Below are positions 7,281-13,761 of a stretch of DNA of 14,259 nucleotides, piece after piece. The position numbers were made by a program, and so were the translations under genes. The notes under the pieces were generated by a model. It did not search any database, was not told the origin of the DNA, and was given only the letters and a program-made list of their open reading frames with translations. The stretch is taken from contig DWVA01000217.1 of NCBI GenBank assembly GCA_019120475.1, forward strand, positions 1-14,259. Direction: 5' to 3'. How positions within the stretch are numbered: position 1 is the stretch's first letter; each line of letters opens with the position of its first letter. The DNA comes from Candidatus Blautia intestinipullorum. GTDB taxonomy: Bacteria; Bacillota; Clostridia; Lachnospirales; Lachnospiraceae.

Positions 7281-8636
7281 TTATTCTGTCTGTGCAGTCT
7301 GTTCCTTTCGAGGTTCCGCTTTCTTTGCAGCATATTTCCCGCAGCGGTTCTCAAAGGATTTCCGTTTTCCTGAATTCAGAACAGGAATCTCCTCCACATA
7401 CTCCACTGTGATCTCTGCATCTTCGCCGAAATAAGGCTGTATGAAATCAAGAATGGCTTTCTCGTCGATCTCTTCCTGGTCTCCGTTCAGCCAGAGCGTA
7501 TATTTTTTCACATCTTCCTGGATAAAGCGGTACTGATCGATCCCTTTCGCCATGGAAAGACCGTTGAGCAGGACAAAAGGCGACACGATCCTTCCCTTTG
7601 TGTCATAGATCATGTCTCCCCGGCGTCCGTACAGCTCTTTCAGATACAGTTTGAATCTTCCGTTTTTCTCCTTCTGTTCCGCCACAGCCAGATCGCCGTT
7701 GTCGTAACGGATCAGAGGGATCGCGTAGTTGTAAAGATCCGTAATGACGATCCTTCCCAGCTCTCCCGGCTCCGCCGGCTCGTCGCTGTCCAGCTTCAAA
7801 ATCTCATAGTAATAGCTTTCCGAATCGATATAGTAGCTTTCGTCCTCTTCCCTCTGAAGGCCCATGATGCCGTTTTCCTCATTGGAATACCAGGAGCGCA
7901 CTGTACAGCGGAACTGTTTCTCCAGCTTTCTCCTGACCTCGCTGGGCATACTTTCCGAAATCGGAAGAATGGATCTTACACAGAAATCCTTTGTGTCGAT
8001 CTGGTATTTTTCAATATAACGGCTGATCTCTCCCAGAGCGGCGGAATAGCCGATGAGACATTTTACTTTTTTCTTTTTTATAATGGATACCATTTCGCCC
8101 AGAGCCTCATCGTCCAGGTTGGAGCAGTCCATCATGATCAGATTTTCCGCTATCCTGGCAAGACGGCTCTTTTTTGCGTGGTCGCCCACCCACATCCGGA
8201 TAAAAGCGTCCTTCATGCCGATATAATAGCCGCCTGCCGCTCCCAGAAAAATACTGGCCGCTGTGTTGTGAAGAATTTTATTTTTATTCTGGATCATGGC
8301 AAAGGGCGTTCCTGTGGAACCGCTGGTATACATGACGCGGTTGTCCGAAGCGTTTTTGTACACACTGGACTGGCATTCCTCGTAATGACTTCGGTAGGCG
8401 TCCTTATTCATCACAGGCATTTTCTCCAGCGGGGTGTCTTCCGGAAAATCTTTATAAAATTCTGTGGTCCTCACTGCATGGGCGATCAGCTTCCTGATCT
8501 TTTCCTCTGTTTTTGCCACAGAGGTTCCTCTTTTATAACTTTCCCGGATCTCCTGATAATATTTGCGCACTTTTCCGCCCTTCAGACGATCAACCGCCCA
8601 AAAGCCATACCAGCGCAGCTTTTCATCCAACACCAT
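7281..8636 (-). CDS. CapK/PaaK-family AMP-binding (adenylate-forming) ligase, first copy
   Basis: This 451-residue protein of the phenylacetate-CoA ligase/CapK family keeps the motif order: TSGSTG (104-109), a YSNEENG block at 250-256 in place of the usual Y-G-x-x-E, RYDNGD (310-315), YGRRGDM (336-342), and Lys424 in VLNSGKR as the lid lysine. It therefore appears able to make an acyl-adenylate. A charged tail of about 20 residues after the lid (KKAEPRKEQ) is absent from its paralogue at 4603-5922. Start is the ATG at 8636, with CGGAGGAAAAG upstream. The stop of rfbH is only 13 bases away. Two divergent copies in one operon suggest two different acids or two positions on the glycan, not a recent duplication. 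No acyl-carrier protein, condensation domain or acyltransferase is visible in the window to receive the product. The substrate is unknown. Confidence 0.9.
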   Translation of the reverse strand: MVLDEKLRWYGFWAVDRLKGGKVRKYYQEIRESYKRGTSVAKTEEKIRKLIAHAVRTTEFYKDFPEDTPLEKMPVMNKDAYRSHYEECQSSVYKNASDNRVMYTSGSTGTPFAMIQNKNKILHNTAASIFLGAAGGYYIGMKDAFIRMWVGDHAKKSRLARIAENLIMMDCSNLDDEALGEMVSIIKKKKVKCLIGYSAALGEISRYIEKYQIDTKDFCVRSILPISESMPSEVRRKLEKQFRCTVRSWYSNEENGIMGLQREEDESYYIDSESYYYEILKLDSDEPAEPGELGRIVITDLYNYAIPLIRYDNGDLAVAEQKEKNGRFKLYLKELYGRRGDMIYDTKGRIVSPFVLLNGLSMAKGIDQYRFIQEDVKKYTLWLNGDQEEIDEKAILDFIQPYFGEDAEITVEYVEEIPVLNSGKRKSFENRCGKYAAKKAEPRKEQTAQTE

Positions 8637-8649
8637 TTCTTTTCCTCCG

Positions 8650-9990
8650 TTATCTCCTTCCGGCTTCCCGGATCACTTTTGCCATATAATCGATCTTTTC
8701 GTCCGTCATTCCCGGGTATACGCCTACCCAGAAGGTGTCTCTCATGATACGGTCCGTATTTTCCAGCGTTCCGACGATACGGTAGCCTTTGCCGGACGCC
8801 CGCATCTGGTCGAAGCAGGGATGCTTTGTAAGATTTCCGGCAAAAAGCATTCTTGTCTGGATACCTTTGCTCTCGATATAGGGAACAATCTCATTTCTGT
8901 CCGCACCTTCACGGCAGGTCAGAAGGAAGCCGAACCAGCTTGGATCAGAACCGGGACATGGCTCCGGAAGGATAAATCTGTCCTCCATTCCTTCAAGGGC
9001 GTTTCTCAGCCGGGCGAAATTATGCCTCCTGCGCTGTACAAAGCCGGGGAATTTCTCAAGCTGGGCGCAGCCTACGGCAGCCTGCATATCCGTTGCCTTG
9101 AGATTATATCCGAAATGAGAATAAACATATTTATGATCGTAGCCCAAAGGCAGTTCTCCATACTGCCTGTCAAAACGGTGGCCGCAGAGATTGTCCTTTC
9201 CTGACGGACAGATGCAGTCCCGTCCCCAGTCGCGGAAGGAACGGACGATCCGGTGGAGCAGGGGATTATCCGTATAAACGGCTCCGCCCTCGCCCATAGT
9301 CATATGGTGCGGCGGATAAAAGCTGGAAGTTCCGATATCGCCGATCGTTCCGGTAAGTTTTTTCTCTCCGTCGATTTCATACTGAGAGCCCAGAGCGTCG
9401 CAGTTGTCCTCGATCAGCCAGAGCCCATGTTTTCTGCAGAAATCTCTCACGGCCTTCAGATCAAAGGGATTTCCCAGCGTATGGGCGATCATCACAGCCT
9501 TTGTCTTTGGGGAAAGCGCTTCTTCCAGGCGGGTTACATCAATATTGTACTGAGGGATCGTCACATCCACAAAAACAGGAACCGCTCCGTACTGGATCAC
9601 CGGAGCCACTGTTGTGGGGAAGCCTGCCGCCACTGTGATCACCTCGTCTCCCGGCAGCACCTGGCGTTCCTTCAGAAGGGGAGAGGTCAGCGCCATAAAC
9701 GCCAGAAGGTTGGCTGAGGAACCGGAATTTACCAGGGAACAGAAACGGATTCCCAGGTATTCCGCAAATTTTTTCTCAAACTGGTCCGCGTATCTTCCCG
9801 CTGTCAGCCAGAATTCCAGGGCGGAATCCACCAGGTTCATCATCTCCTGGGAATCGTATACTCTGGAGGCATAGGGAATACGGTCCCCCTCCTCAAAAGG
9901 TTTCTGCTGATTGTGATATTTTTTGCAGTAGCCGTCCACCATTTCCAGGATCTGGGCTTTTGCCTGCTGTTCTGTCATATTATCAAACAT
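8650..9990 (-). CDS. rfbH: CDP-4-keto-6-deoxyglucose 3-dehydrase (RfbH/DdhC/E1), PLP and [2Fe-2S] enzyme
   Basis: This 446-residue cytosolic enzyme of the DegT/DnrJ fold carries the hallmarks of RfbH/E1. In SFYPPHHMTMGEGG, His229 stands where aminotransferases have the PLP lysine, so it dehydrates at C3 instead of transaminating. The cluster ligands are Cys197 (EDNCDALG), Cys259, Cys261 and Cys269 (DCICPSGKDNLC), matching the known C-x57-C-x-C-x7-C pattern except that the first spacer here is 61 because of a small insertion around GEKK (208-211). The enzyme acts on the RfbG product and leads, after reduction, to CDP-4-keto-3,6-dideoxyglucose. Start: AAAGGAG (10004-9998) lies seven bases before the ATG at 9990, so I prefer this to the in-frame ATG at 10014, which lacks a site. 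It follows rfbG by 64 bases. The usual partner reductase (RfbI/DdhD, E3) is not in the window, so another ferredoxin or flavin reductase may serve. Confidence 0.95.
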   Translation of the reverse strand: MFDNMTEQQAKAQILEMVDGYCKKYHNQQKPFEEGDRIPYASRVYDSQEMMNLVDSALEFWLTAGRYADQFEKKFAEYLGIRFCSLVNSGSSANLLAFMALTSPLLKERQVLPGDEVITVAAGFPTTVAPVIQYGAVPVFVDVTIPQYNIDVTRLEEALSPKTKAVMIAHTLGNPFDLKAVRDFCRKHGLWLIEDNCDALGSQYEIDGEKKLTGTIGDIGTSSFYPPHHMTMGEGGAVYTDNPLLHRIVRSFRDWGRDCICPSGKDNLCGHRFDRQYGELPLGYDHKYVYSHFGYNLKATDMQAAVGCAQLEKFPGFVQRRRHNFARLRNALEGMEDRFILPEPCPGSDPSWFGFLLTCREGADRNEIVPYIESKGIQTRMLFAGNLTKHPCFDQMRASGKGYRIVGTLENTDRIMRDTFWVGVYPGMTDEKIDYMAKVIREAGRR

Positions 9991-9997
9991 AAAAGTT

Positions 9998-10004
9998 CTC
10001 CTTT
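9998..10004 (-). promoter_or_regulatory. Shine-Dalgarno site AAAGGAG that sets the rfbH start at 9990
   Basis: AAAGGAG on the minus strand lies seven bases upstream of the ATG at 9990 and inside the longer frame beginning at 10014. The eight extra residues of that longer frame are therefore probably not translated. Confidence 0.7.
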
Positions 10005-10054
10005 GTTCTTTCATCTTCTAAAGTCATAAACGGATACATCATTTTATCATTTTA

Positions 10055-11119
10055 TCATTTCCCCATTTCCATAAACTCCTGGATCTGGCGGTCCATCACC
10101 AGATTGACGTTCTCTCCGGCCTGCCATGCTTTCGTCCATTCCACCGTTTTTTCAACGGCCTCCCGGATTCCCCACACAGGCTTCCAGCCGAAGACCTGTC
10201 TTAAACGGGAGCAGTCCAGCTTCAGAAAGTTTGCCTCGTGGGGGCCGCCTGCGAAATGGTTTTCCCAGGTCTGTCCTTCGCCCCATGAGCGGCAGAAAAG
10301 CTCCACCAGTTCTCCGGTTGTCACGCAGTCCTCATCTCCCGGTCCCACGTTATAATATCCGGCAAATTTACCATCCTCATATTGCGCGGCGGCGATCATC
10401 AGATAGGCATACAGCGGCTCCAGCACATGCTGAAAGGGTCTGACGGAATGAGGATTCCGGACAGGAACAGGTTTTCCCTCCAGAACAGCGCGGATACAGT
10501 CGGGAATGATCCTGTCCGCGGCAAAGTCCCCTCCTCCGATGACATTGCCTGCTCTCGCCGTGGAAACAGCCGTCCTGCCGTCTGCAAAGAAGGAGTTTTT
10601 ATAACTGTGGGTCACCAGCTCGGAACAGGACTTGCTGTTGGAATAAGGATCGAATCCGTCCAGGGGGTCTGTTTCCCTGTATCCCCACTCCCATTCCCGG
10701 TTCTGATAAACCTTATCTGTAGTCACATTCAAAAAAGATTTCACAGAATCCGTAAGGCGGACGCATTCCAACACGTTTACCGTTCCCATTACATTCGTCT
10801 CATAGGTATATACCGGGCTTTTGTAGGATTCCCGTACAATAGGCTGGGCGGCCAGATGAAGAACGATCTCCGGCTCTGTCTCCGCAAAGACAGCTTTCAG
10901 CTTCTCCAGATCCCGGATATCGCCGGTCACAGAGCGTATCTGGCTTCCCATATCCGCAAGGGAAAAAAGCGATGGCTCCGTAGGCGGCTCCAAAGCGTAT
11001 CCAGTCACCTGCGCCCCTGCTCCCAGAAGCAGACGGCAGAGCCATGTGCCCTTAAAACCTGTATGTCCTGTCACCAGAACCTTTTTTCCTTTATAAAATG
11101 TGAGATCAAATTTGTCCAT
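10055..11119 (-). CDS. rfbG: CDP-glucose 4,6-dehydratase
   Basis: This 354-residue extended SDR catalyses CDP-glucose to CDP-4-keto-6-deoxyglucose in the cytosol. TGHTGFKGTW (17-26) is the NAD loop in the form typical of RfbG/DdhB. The catalytic region reads VTTDKVYQN (132-140), with Lys after the Asp, as in CDP-glucose dehydratases and unlike the Asp-Glu of RmlB. Y159-xxx-K163 is in DPYSNSK. Length is normal. Start is the ATG at 11119 with CAGGAG about 12 bases upstream, a little far but the only good candidate. It is the first gene of the operon, directly behind the promoter at 11199-11227. In most known loci it is preceded by the cytidylyltransferase rfbF/ddhA. Here that gene is absent and the neighbour is a permease remnant on the other strand. 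It supplies the substrate of the RfbH encoded next. Confidence 0.96.
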   Translation of the reverse strand: MDKFDLTFYKGKKVLVTGHTGFKGTWLCRLLLGAGAQVTGYALEPPTEPSLFSLADMGSQIRSVTGDIRDLEKLKAVFAETEPEIVLHLAAQPIVRESYKSPVYTYETNVMGTVNVLECVRLTDSVKSFLNVTTDKVYQNREWEWGYRETDPLDGFDPYSNSKSCSELVTHSYKNSFFADGRTAVSTARAGNVIGGGDFAADRIIPDCIRAVLEGKPVPVRNPHSVRPFQHVLEPLYAYLMIAAAQYEDGKFAGYYNVGPGDEDCVTTGELVELFCRSWGEGQTWENHFAGGPHEANFLKLDCSRLRQVFGWKPVWGIREAVEKTVEWTKAWQAGENVNLVMDRQIQEFMEMGK

Positions 11120-11198
11120 ATATTTTCTATTCTCCTGTCATAGAACACAGCTCCTGCCTTTATATACAGATATTCCCCATGTTCTCATAATTATAAAC

Positions 11199-11227
11199 AT
11201 TATACTCTCCTTTACGCCGGCAGGCAA
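11199..11227 (-). promoter_or_regulatory. Predicted sigma-A promoter of the polysaccharide operon
   Basis: On the minus strand TTGCCT (11227-11222, 4/6 match to TTGACA) is followed after exactly 17 bases by TATAAT (11204-11199, perfect). Transcription should start near 11192 and leave a leader of about 73 bases before rfbG. The -35 box begins within the T-run of the hairpin terminator, so the promoter is shielded from read-through. No clear operator or riboswitch is visible in the leader. Confidence 0.65.
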
Positions 11228-11274
11228 GAAAAAGCCGGCAGCTCCGGGAAATTTCCGTGCTGCCGGCAGTTTTT
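11228..11274. terminator. Bidirectional rho-independent terminator between the polysaccharide operon and the permease remnant
   Basis: A perfect nine-base stem, GCCGGCAGC (11234-11242) and GCTGCCGGC (11259-11267), encloses a 16-base loop that can pair further (CGG/CCG). Read on the minus strand the stem is followed directly by TTTTTCTT. Read on the plus strand it is followed after AG by TTTTT. No intact gene in the window reads into it from either side, so it is probably left over from an earlier arrangement or simply insulates the operon promoter. Confidence 0.8.
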
Positions 11275-12117
11275 CGCGTTATTCCTGATATATATAGAGA
11301 AACAAAACAAACTTTCCGTCTTCCGTTTCTATTTTCCATGCTTACGGATCAGATTGGTTATTATGTGATAGATGATGCCGATTACTCTGCTCTCTCCCAG
11401 GGGATTACGCCTTACTGGAGCGGCAGTCTGGTATTCTTTAACGTGGACGGAAAAGACAGCTATCCTTTTGCCAGCCGCCTGTACCATATGCTCATTGATT
11501 CCTTTGACAAAGACTGTCTGACTTCTGTTTATTATAACCGTATCAAAGAACTGTCTGATTGCACAGAGAACGCAGGTTCCGGCACCGGAGATTCTCCGGA
11601 GTTTTTAAAAAACAATATATCCGGCCTCAGTCCGGACGCTGCTGATTTCCGCCTTTACTGGGCTTATATGCCGAAATTCCGCATCCTGTCCGCCAATGAC
11701 TTTATGCAGACGTTCTCGGTCTTTCTCATGACTTTTCTTTTTATCTGTATCATCTGTCTTACCGCCGCTATGGTGATCGCCTATACGCGGTGCCAGACCA
11801 TCGCCATTAACAACCGCTATGTTTTTGACGATCTGAAGCGCCTGGGCGCATCACCTGCTTTTCTCAGGAAAGAGGTGCGGCTGCAGTGCGGAAATGTGTT
11901 TAAAATACCCGTCATTACAGGCATGAGCGCCATGTCCCTGCTATATGGAATGATACTTTTCGCCAACGACGGCAGGTTCAGCAGATCCGAAATACTTGGA
12001 TTTCTTTTATGCATGGCTGTTATAGCGGTGATCGCCGCTTTATTCTTCGGCATTTACGTCCATACGCTGCGGATTGTCTGTATGGAATTAGAAATCCCGG
12101 AGTCAAGGACGGGTTGA
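11257..12117 (+). pseudogene. 5'-truncated remnant of an FtsX/BceB-type ABC transporter permease (C-terminal part)
   Basis: The open frame gives at most 286 residues, beginning at a GTG inside the terminator stem. A more sensible Met is at 11338, but neither has a ribosome site. The first half is a soluble, probably extracytoplasmic region (YYVIDDADYSAL and onward). The second half has three membrane helices: about residues 150-175 (FLMTFLFICIICLTAAMVIAY), 215-235 and 248-272. Between the first two is a cytoplasmic loop containing NNRYVFDDLKRLGASP, which resembles the loop before the last helices of FtsX-domain permeases. Full-length relatives of the BceB kind are about 600-700 residues with a complete N-terminal half, so this is the tail of a broken gene. 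The plus orientation, lack of a partner ATPase and position at the operon boundary fit truncation when the polysaccharide operon arrived. A short expressed protein cannot be excluded. Confidence 0.65.
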
Positions 12118-12162
12118 TGGATATGTGCCGAGTTCCTCAGCAGCTTTTTGTAAATCTTATTT

Positions 12163-12201
12163 AAAACAGCAGGTGCGTCTAAACGCGTACCTGCTGTTTT
12201 T
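12163..12201. terminator. Bidirectional terminator between the permease remnant and fic
   Basis: AAAACAGCAGGT (12163-12174) pairs with ACCTGCTGTTTT (12189-12200). Inside, GCGT and ACGC can extend the stem with a two-base bulge. On the plus strand it ends in TTTTT, serving the permease remnant. On the minus strand the T-run is four long and serves the bcp-yaaA-fic operon, whose last stop codon is at 12217. The rest of the gap 12118-12216 shows no further feature. Confidence 0.8.
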
Positions 12202-12216
12202 CGTATTCTATCTATT

Positions 12217-13005
12217 TTACAAATATTTCATTTCTTTTTTCTGTTTCTCTCTGTCTTTTGAAAGTTTCAAAGCCAGACTGCGCACTCTGTCAAATGATTC
12301 CAGTTCACTTTTTGCCAAAACATAGATCATTTCTGAAAGGTCTCCCCGTTTGTCATATCTTCTGAACGCTTCTCTGTACTTTCCAGTGGGCGGGATTGAG
12401 ACAGGAAGGAAACCGTTATTGATCAACTGCTGATTTACGATCATCCTCCCGGTTCTGCCATTTCCATCTGAAAAAGGGTGGATCCGTTCAAACCGGACAT
12501 GACTGGCTGCTATCTTTTCAAAAACCCCTTTCACAGTCCCCACCTCTATATTTGTCTCCCTGATCCAGTTTTTCATAAGCGCCGGAATATCCTGAGGATC
12601 CGGTGGGTAGTATACGGACTCTGCCAGATTTCCAATGTAAACAGCAATCTCCCGATACTCTCCCTGCATATGCCGGATATAACCGTTCGCTTTCTTGATC
12701 CACTCTTCATCAATAGCTGTCTTTGCAAATGGAAGAAGCATTTTCCGGATTGCATAGTAGGCATTTTTAGCATCCGTATATTCGGAATATGTATGGTTTG
12801 ATCTTACTTCGTCGTAATCGAGCACTGCAATCGTTTCTTCTAATGACAGGGTATTCCCCTCAATGGCGTTTGTACTCCAAGAAAACCGTTTGGCAAAGTC
12901 CTCTGCAAAAGGCTGACTGATCAGTGGATTTTCCATATATTGAAAAATTTTTTCTTTTTCTGTTTCAATCTGTAAAATCCTATTCTCATTGTCAGATAAT
13001 GGCAT
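12217..13005 (-). CDS. Class II Fic-domain protein (predicted AMP-transferase)
   Basis: This 262-residue protein carries the complete Fic active-site motif HPFSDGNGRTGR at 176-187, with His176 as the catalytic base and the Asp/Asn/Arg set for Mg-ATP. An N-terminal T45-xxx-E49-G50-N (TNAIEGN) is the inhibitory helix motif (S/T-xxx-E-G/N). Because it precedes the Fic core in the same chain, this is a class II, self-inhibited Fic. Such enzymes add AMP to hydroxyl side chains of target proteins, and Glu49 should block the ATP gamma-phosphate until released. There is no separate antitoxin gene, so it is not a FicT/FicA pair. Start is the ATG at 13005. The preceding TAGGAGG contains the yaaA stop, giving tight coupling. 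By eye it is more A/T-rich than its two operon partners, hinting at later acquisition. The target is unknown. The lysine-rich end (DREKQKKEMK) is unusual but short. Confidence 0.93.
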   Translation of the reverse strand: MPLSDNENRILQIETEKEKIFQYMENPLISQPFAEDFAKRFSWSTNAIEGNTLSLEETIAVLDYDEVRSNHTYSEYTDAKNAYYAIRKMLLPFAKTAIDEEWIKKANGYIRHMQGEYREIAVYIGNLAESVYYPPDPQDIPALMKNWIRETNIEVGTVKGVFEKIAASHVRFERIHPFSDGNGRTGRMIVNQQLINNGFLPVSIPPTGKYREAFRRYDKRGDLSEMIYVLAKSELESFDRVRSLALKLSKDREKQKKEMKYL

Positions 13006-13013
13006 GGTATCTG

Positions 13014-13020
13014 CCTCCTA
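13014..13020 (-). promoter_or_regulatory. fic Shine-Dalgarno site formed partly by the yaaA stop codon
   Basis: On the minus strand TAGGAGG covers 13020-13014. Its TAG is the yaaA stop and the whole is the ribosome site of fic, eight bases before the ATG. Ribosomes ending yaaA should be able to restart on fic. Confidence 0.8.
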
Positions 13021-13761
13021 CTTCACAAATACATATCTGCTGCCGTCAGAGAGTTTTCCACAATAGCTCAGGCCAAGGCCCTGAAAATCCCGGAGTTTTT
13101 CCACATCTTCCACCTGATTCTCAGCCATAAACCGGACCATCTCTCCCCGGGCCATTTTCGCAAAAGTACCTTTCTGCTTTACTTTTCCCTCTGTCAGCTC
13201 CCCGAATTCCACTGTAATAAAACGATCCTCCGGGGACAAATATTTTTCCACGGCTTTTGAGTACTCTTTTGAGGCAAGATTGACGATAGTTCTGTCTCCG
13301 TCTTTTGTCAGCTCCTGATACAGGCTGTCTCCCCAGAAATCATACAGATCCTTTCTGCCGTTTACAGAAAACTTTGCCTGCATTTCCAGGCGGTAAGGCG
13401 TCACTCCGTCAAAAGGCTTCAGGACGCCGTAAAAACCGGACAGTATCCTCAGATGTTCTTCTATGTACTGCAAAGCGGTTTCTGAAAATACTGCCGGAGC
13501 CATATGCTGGTACTGCAGTCCCTCATAGGAAAGGACAGCAGGCGTCAGCCCCCGTTCCAGATCCATGGACTGAAAACGTCTGTAATTCAACTGTGCAAGC
13601 TTGTCGTTACATTTCCATACCGCCTTTGCCTCCGCCTGGGAAAGCTCCCGCACCGCCTGCATCAGTACCCTTGTTTTATCCAGAAATACAGGGATCCCCG
13701 GCGCTGCGGGGAAATCTGTATCCGTATTCATTTTTTTCGCAGGAGAAATTATGATCTTCAT
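13018..13761 (-). CDS. yaaA: Peroxide stress protein YaaA (UPF0246/DUF328)
   Basis: This 247-residue cytosolic protein is of normal family length and collinear with YaaA. The N-terminus MKIIISPAKKM is the family signature, followed by FLDKTRVLM, YEGLQYQHM, LSGFYGVLKPFDGVTPYRLEM and a C-terminal FQGLGLSYCGKLSD region, all characteristic blocks. In Escherichia coli YaaA is induced by OxyR and lowers free intracellular iron, limiting Fenton damage to DNA and proteins. Its biochemical activity is not settled, although a DNA-binding fold has been described. The ATG overlaps the stop of the peroxiredoxin gene by four bases (ATGA), and its own stop forms part of the fic ribosome site, so the three genes are almost certainly one message. 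The pairing with a peroxidase fits a peroxide-defence role. Confidence 0.95.
   Translation of the reverse strand: MKIIISPAKKMNTDTDFPAAPGIPVFLDKTRVLMQAVRELSQAEAKAVWKCNDKLAQLNYRRFQSMDLERGLTPAVLSYEGLQYQHMAPAVFSETALQYIEEHLRILSGFYGVLKPFDGVTPYRLEMQAKFSVNGRKDLYDFWGDSLYQELTKDGDRTIVNLASKEYSKAVEKYLSPEDRFITVEFGELTEGKVKQKGTFAKMARGEMVRFMAENQVEDVEKLRDFQGLGLSYCGKLSDGSRYVFVK

Noticed and set aside
11142..11185. Six-base inverted repeat AGAACA/TGTTCT in the rfbG leader, a possible antitermination hairpin
   Set aside because: The arms are short and the 32-base loop has no supporting stem. It is no better than chance for this length.
11138..11188. 16-codon leader frame (MRTWGISVYKGRSCVL) between the operon promoter and rfbG
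   Set aside because: Its ATG would lie only a few bases from the predicted transcript start with no ribosome site, and it has no run of regulatory codons or attenuator hairpin.
11190..11195. Second TATAAT on the minus strand just downstream of the chosen -10 box
   Set aside because: At 17 bases upstream it has only GGCGTA, a poor -35 box; the hexamer at 11199-11204 with TTGCCT is better.
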